Assembly: GCA_017984715.1 (NCBI GenBank)
Contig: JAGNYY010000004.1
Span: 1-23,157, forward strand
From: Rhodoluna sp.
GTDB taxonomy: Bacteria; Actinomycetota; Actinomycetes; Actinomycetales; Microbacteriaceae
Direction of reading: 5' to 3'
Length of the DNA: 23,157 bases
The position numbers and the translations under genes were made by a program. Shown here one piece after another: positions 22,445 to 23,157 of this stretch. The notes beneath the pieces were generated by a model that searched no databases, was not told the DNA's origin, and was given only the letters and a program-made list of their open reading frames with translations. Each line of letters opens with the position of its first letter. Positions within the stretch are counted from its first letter, which is position 1.

Positions 22445-23157
22445 ATGACAGAAAAAGTCTTGATTCGCGGTGGTCTGATAGCTGTGAAGATTTTCGAGCC
22501 TGACGTGCACAGGGGCGATGCGATTCTGATTCACGGCTACACCGGCAGCAAGGAGGATTTCTCCTTGATTGGTCCGTTGCTCGCAGAACAGGGTTATCGT
22601 GTGGTCACCTCCGACAACCGAGGGCAATTTGAGTCTGAACATTCGGAAGATCCCAGCAAGTATTCGATCAGTTCTCTGGCAGCAGATCACCTTGAACTCG
22701 CTCGGCACTTTGGTTTAGTCAAGCCGCATCTATTTGGGCACTCATTTGGTGGTCTTGTTGCTCAACGAGCAGCAGTGGATTTCCCGAGCGAGTGGGCATC
22801 GTTGACTATTTTTTGCAGCGGTCCTCACGGCATGCCCGAGTGGACAGCACTTGCTAACGACATCGAGTATTTGAATGCGCACTCAATGGCTGAGCTATGG
22901 GTGTCAAACGGAGAGTCTGATAAGCCCGGAAACCAAGAAGGTTCTCTGAAGCAACGACGTTGGTTTGCGAGCGACAAACGCTCAATTCAAGTGCATGCCC
23001 AGCATCTGATGTCAGAGCCGTCGATTGTTGCGGAGGTCAAGGCAACCGGCTTGCCCATCCAAGTGATTCGTGGCCAAAATGACGATGCCTGGCCGCACGA
23101 CTTGCAGGCACAAATGGCATCAGATTTGGGTGTCGAAATCCAAATCATCGCCGATGC
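22445..23157 (+). CDS. Alpha/beta hydrolase, 3' end outside window
   Basis: From ATG 22445 the frame stays open to the window end (237 complete codons), so this is a partial gene. Translation shows an alpha/beta-hydrolase fold: HGYTGS at residues 30-35 (oxyanion-hole loop), SDNRGQFES near residue 60, the nucleophile elbow GHSFGG with Ser100, a cap region with RRWFASDKRS, and RGQNDDAWP, where Asp213 or Asp214 is the probable acid; the catalytic His should lie beyond the window. There is no signal peptide. The substrate could be an ester, such as an acylated sugar or lipid-derived compound, but the fold is too broad to specify one. It begins 4 nt after GH27 and so belongs to the glycosidase cluster. 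Confidence 0.85.
   Translation, partial: MTEKVLIRGGLIAVKIFEPDVHRGDAILIHGYTGSKEDFSLIGPLLAEQGYRVVTSDNRGQFESEHSEDPSKYSISSLAADHLELARHFGLVKPHLFGHSFGGLVAQRAAVDFPSEWASLTIFCSGPHGMPEWTALANDIEYLNAHSMAELWVSNGESDKPGNQEGSLKQRRWFASDKRSIQVHAQHLMSEPSIVAEVKATGLPIQVIRGQNDDAWPHDLQAQMASDLGVEIQIIAD

Noticed and set aside
1..23157. CRISPR arrays, tRNA/rRNA genes, insertion sequences, prophage or defence genes
   Set aside because: No regularly spaced repeats, RNA-gene signatures, transposase or phage-like frames were seen on either strand.

Overview
The window looks like chromosome of a small-genome actinobacterium, most likely a freshwater Microbacteriaceae of the Rhodoluna/Aquiluna (Luna) type. This is an inference from moderate GC (a little over half by eye), ATG/GTG/TTG starts, very tight packing with 2-8 nt overlaps, and actinobacterial gene types (a sugar ABC permease pair without its own ATPase, a PHO-box-like site before a PiT transporter, a DUF1737 protein with Lys/Ala tails). 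No rRNA, tRNA, CRISPR, insertion sequence or phage gene was seen. No gene-free stretch exceeds 300 bases; the longest gap is the 173 bp between 12343 and 12515.

Region A (1-4363, all +) holds the end of a Gfo/Idh/MocA oxidoreductase, a class C low-molecular-mass penicillin-binding protein (PBP4/DacB type), a succinate-semialdehyde dehydrogenase and an aldose 1-epimerase. Region B (4363-6818, +) is a phosphate-related block. Three 11-bp PHO-box-like units precede a PiT phosphate transporter and a two-helix membrane protein, closed by a strong terminator. A DUF1737 protein and a YjdM/PhnA zinc-ribbon protein follow. Region C (6815-9222) has an SDR oxidoreductase (-) divergent from a DUF998 membrane protein (+), then a luciferase-like flavin oxidoreductase (+). 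Both convergent junctions flanking this region overlap at the stop codons.

Region D (9219 to the end) is a coherent galactoside-utilisation locus. On the minus strand a DeoR-family regulator is followed by galT and galK, which overlap by 4 nt. On the plus strand, divergent from the regulator, are two CUT1-type permeases and a secreted solute-binding protein ending at a strong terminator. A second plus-strand cluster then encodes GH36 alpha-galactosidase, GH42 beta-galactosidase, a multi-membrane-spanning GT-C-type glycosyltransferase, GH27 alpha-galactosidase and an alpha/beta hydrolase that runs off the window. All three galactosidases lack signal peptides. The simplest model is import of intact galactosides, cytoplasmic cleavage by alpha- and beta-galactosidases, and entry of galactose into the Leloir pathway via GalK/GalT, with GalM possibly supplied from region A. 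galE and the transporter ATPase are not in the window. Having alpha- and beta-galactosidases with one transporter suggests a mixed-linkage substrate such as the digalactosylglycerol headgroup of algal and cyanobacterial galactolipids; this is a hypothesis. The regulator-transporter gap contains repeated and inverted TTTTGTGAA-type motifs that are good operator candidates.
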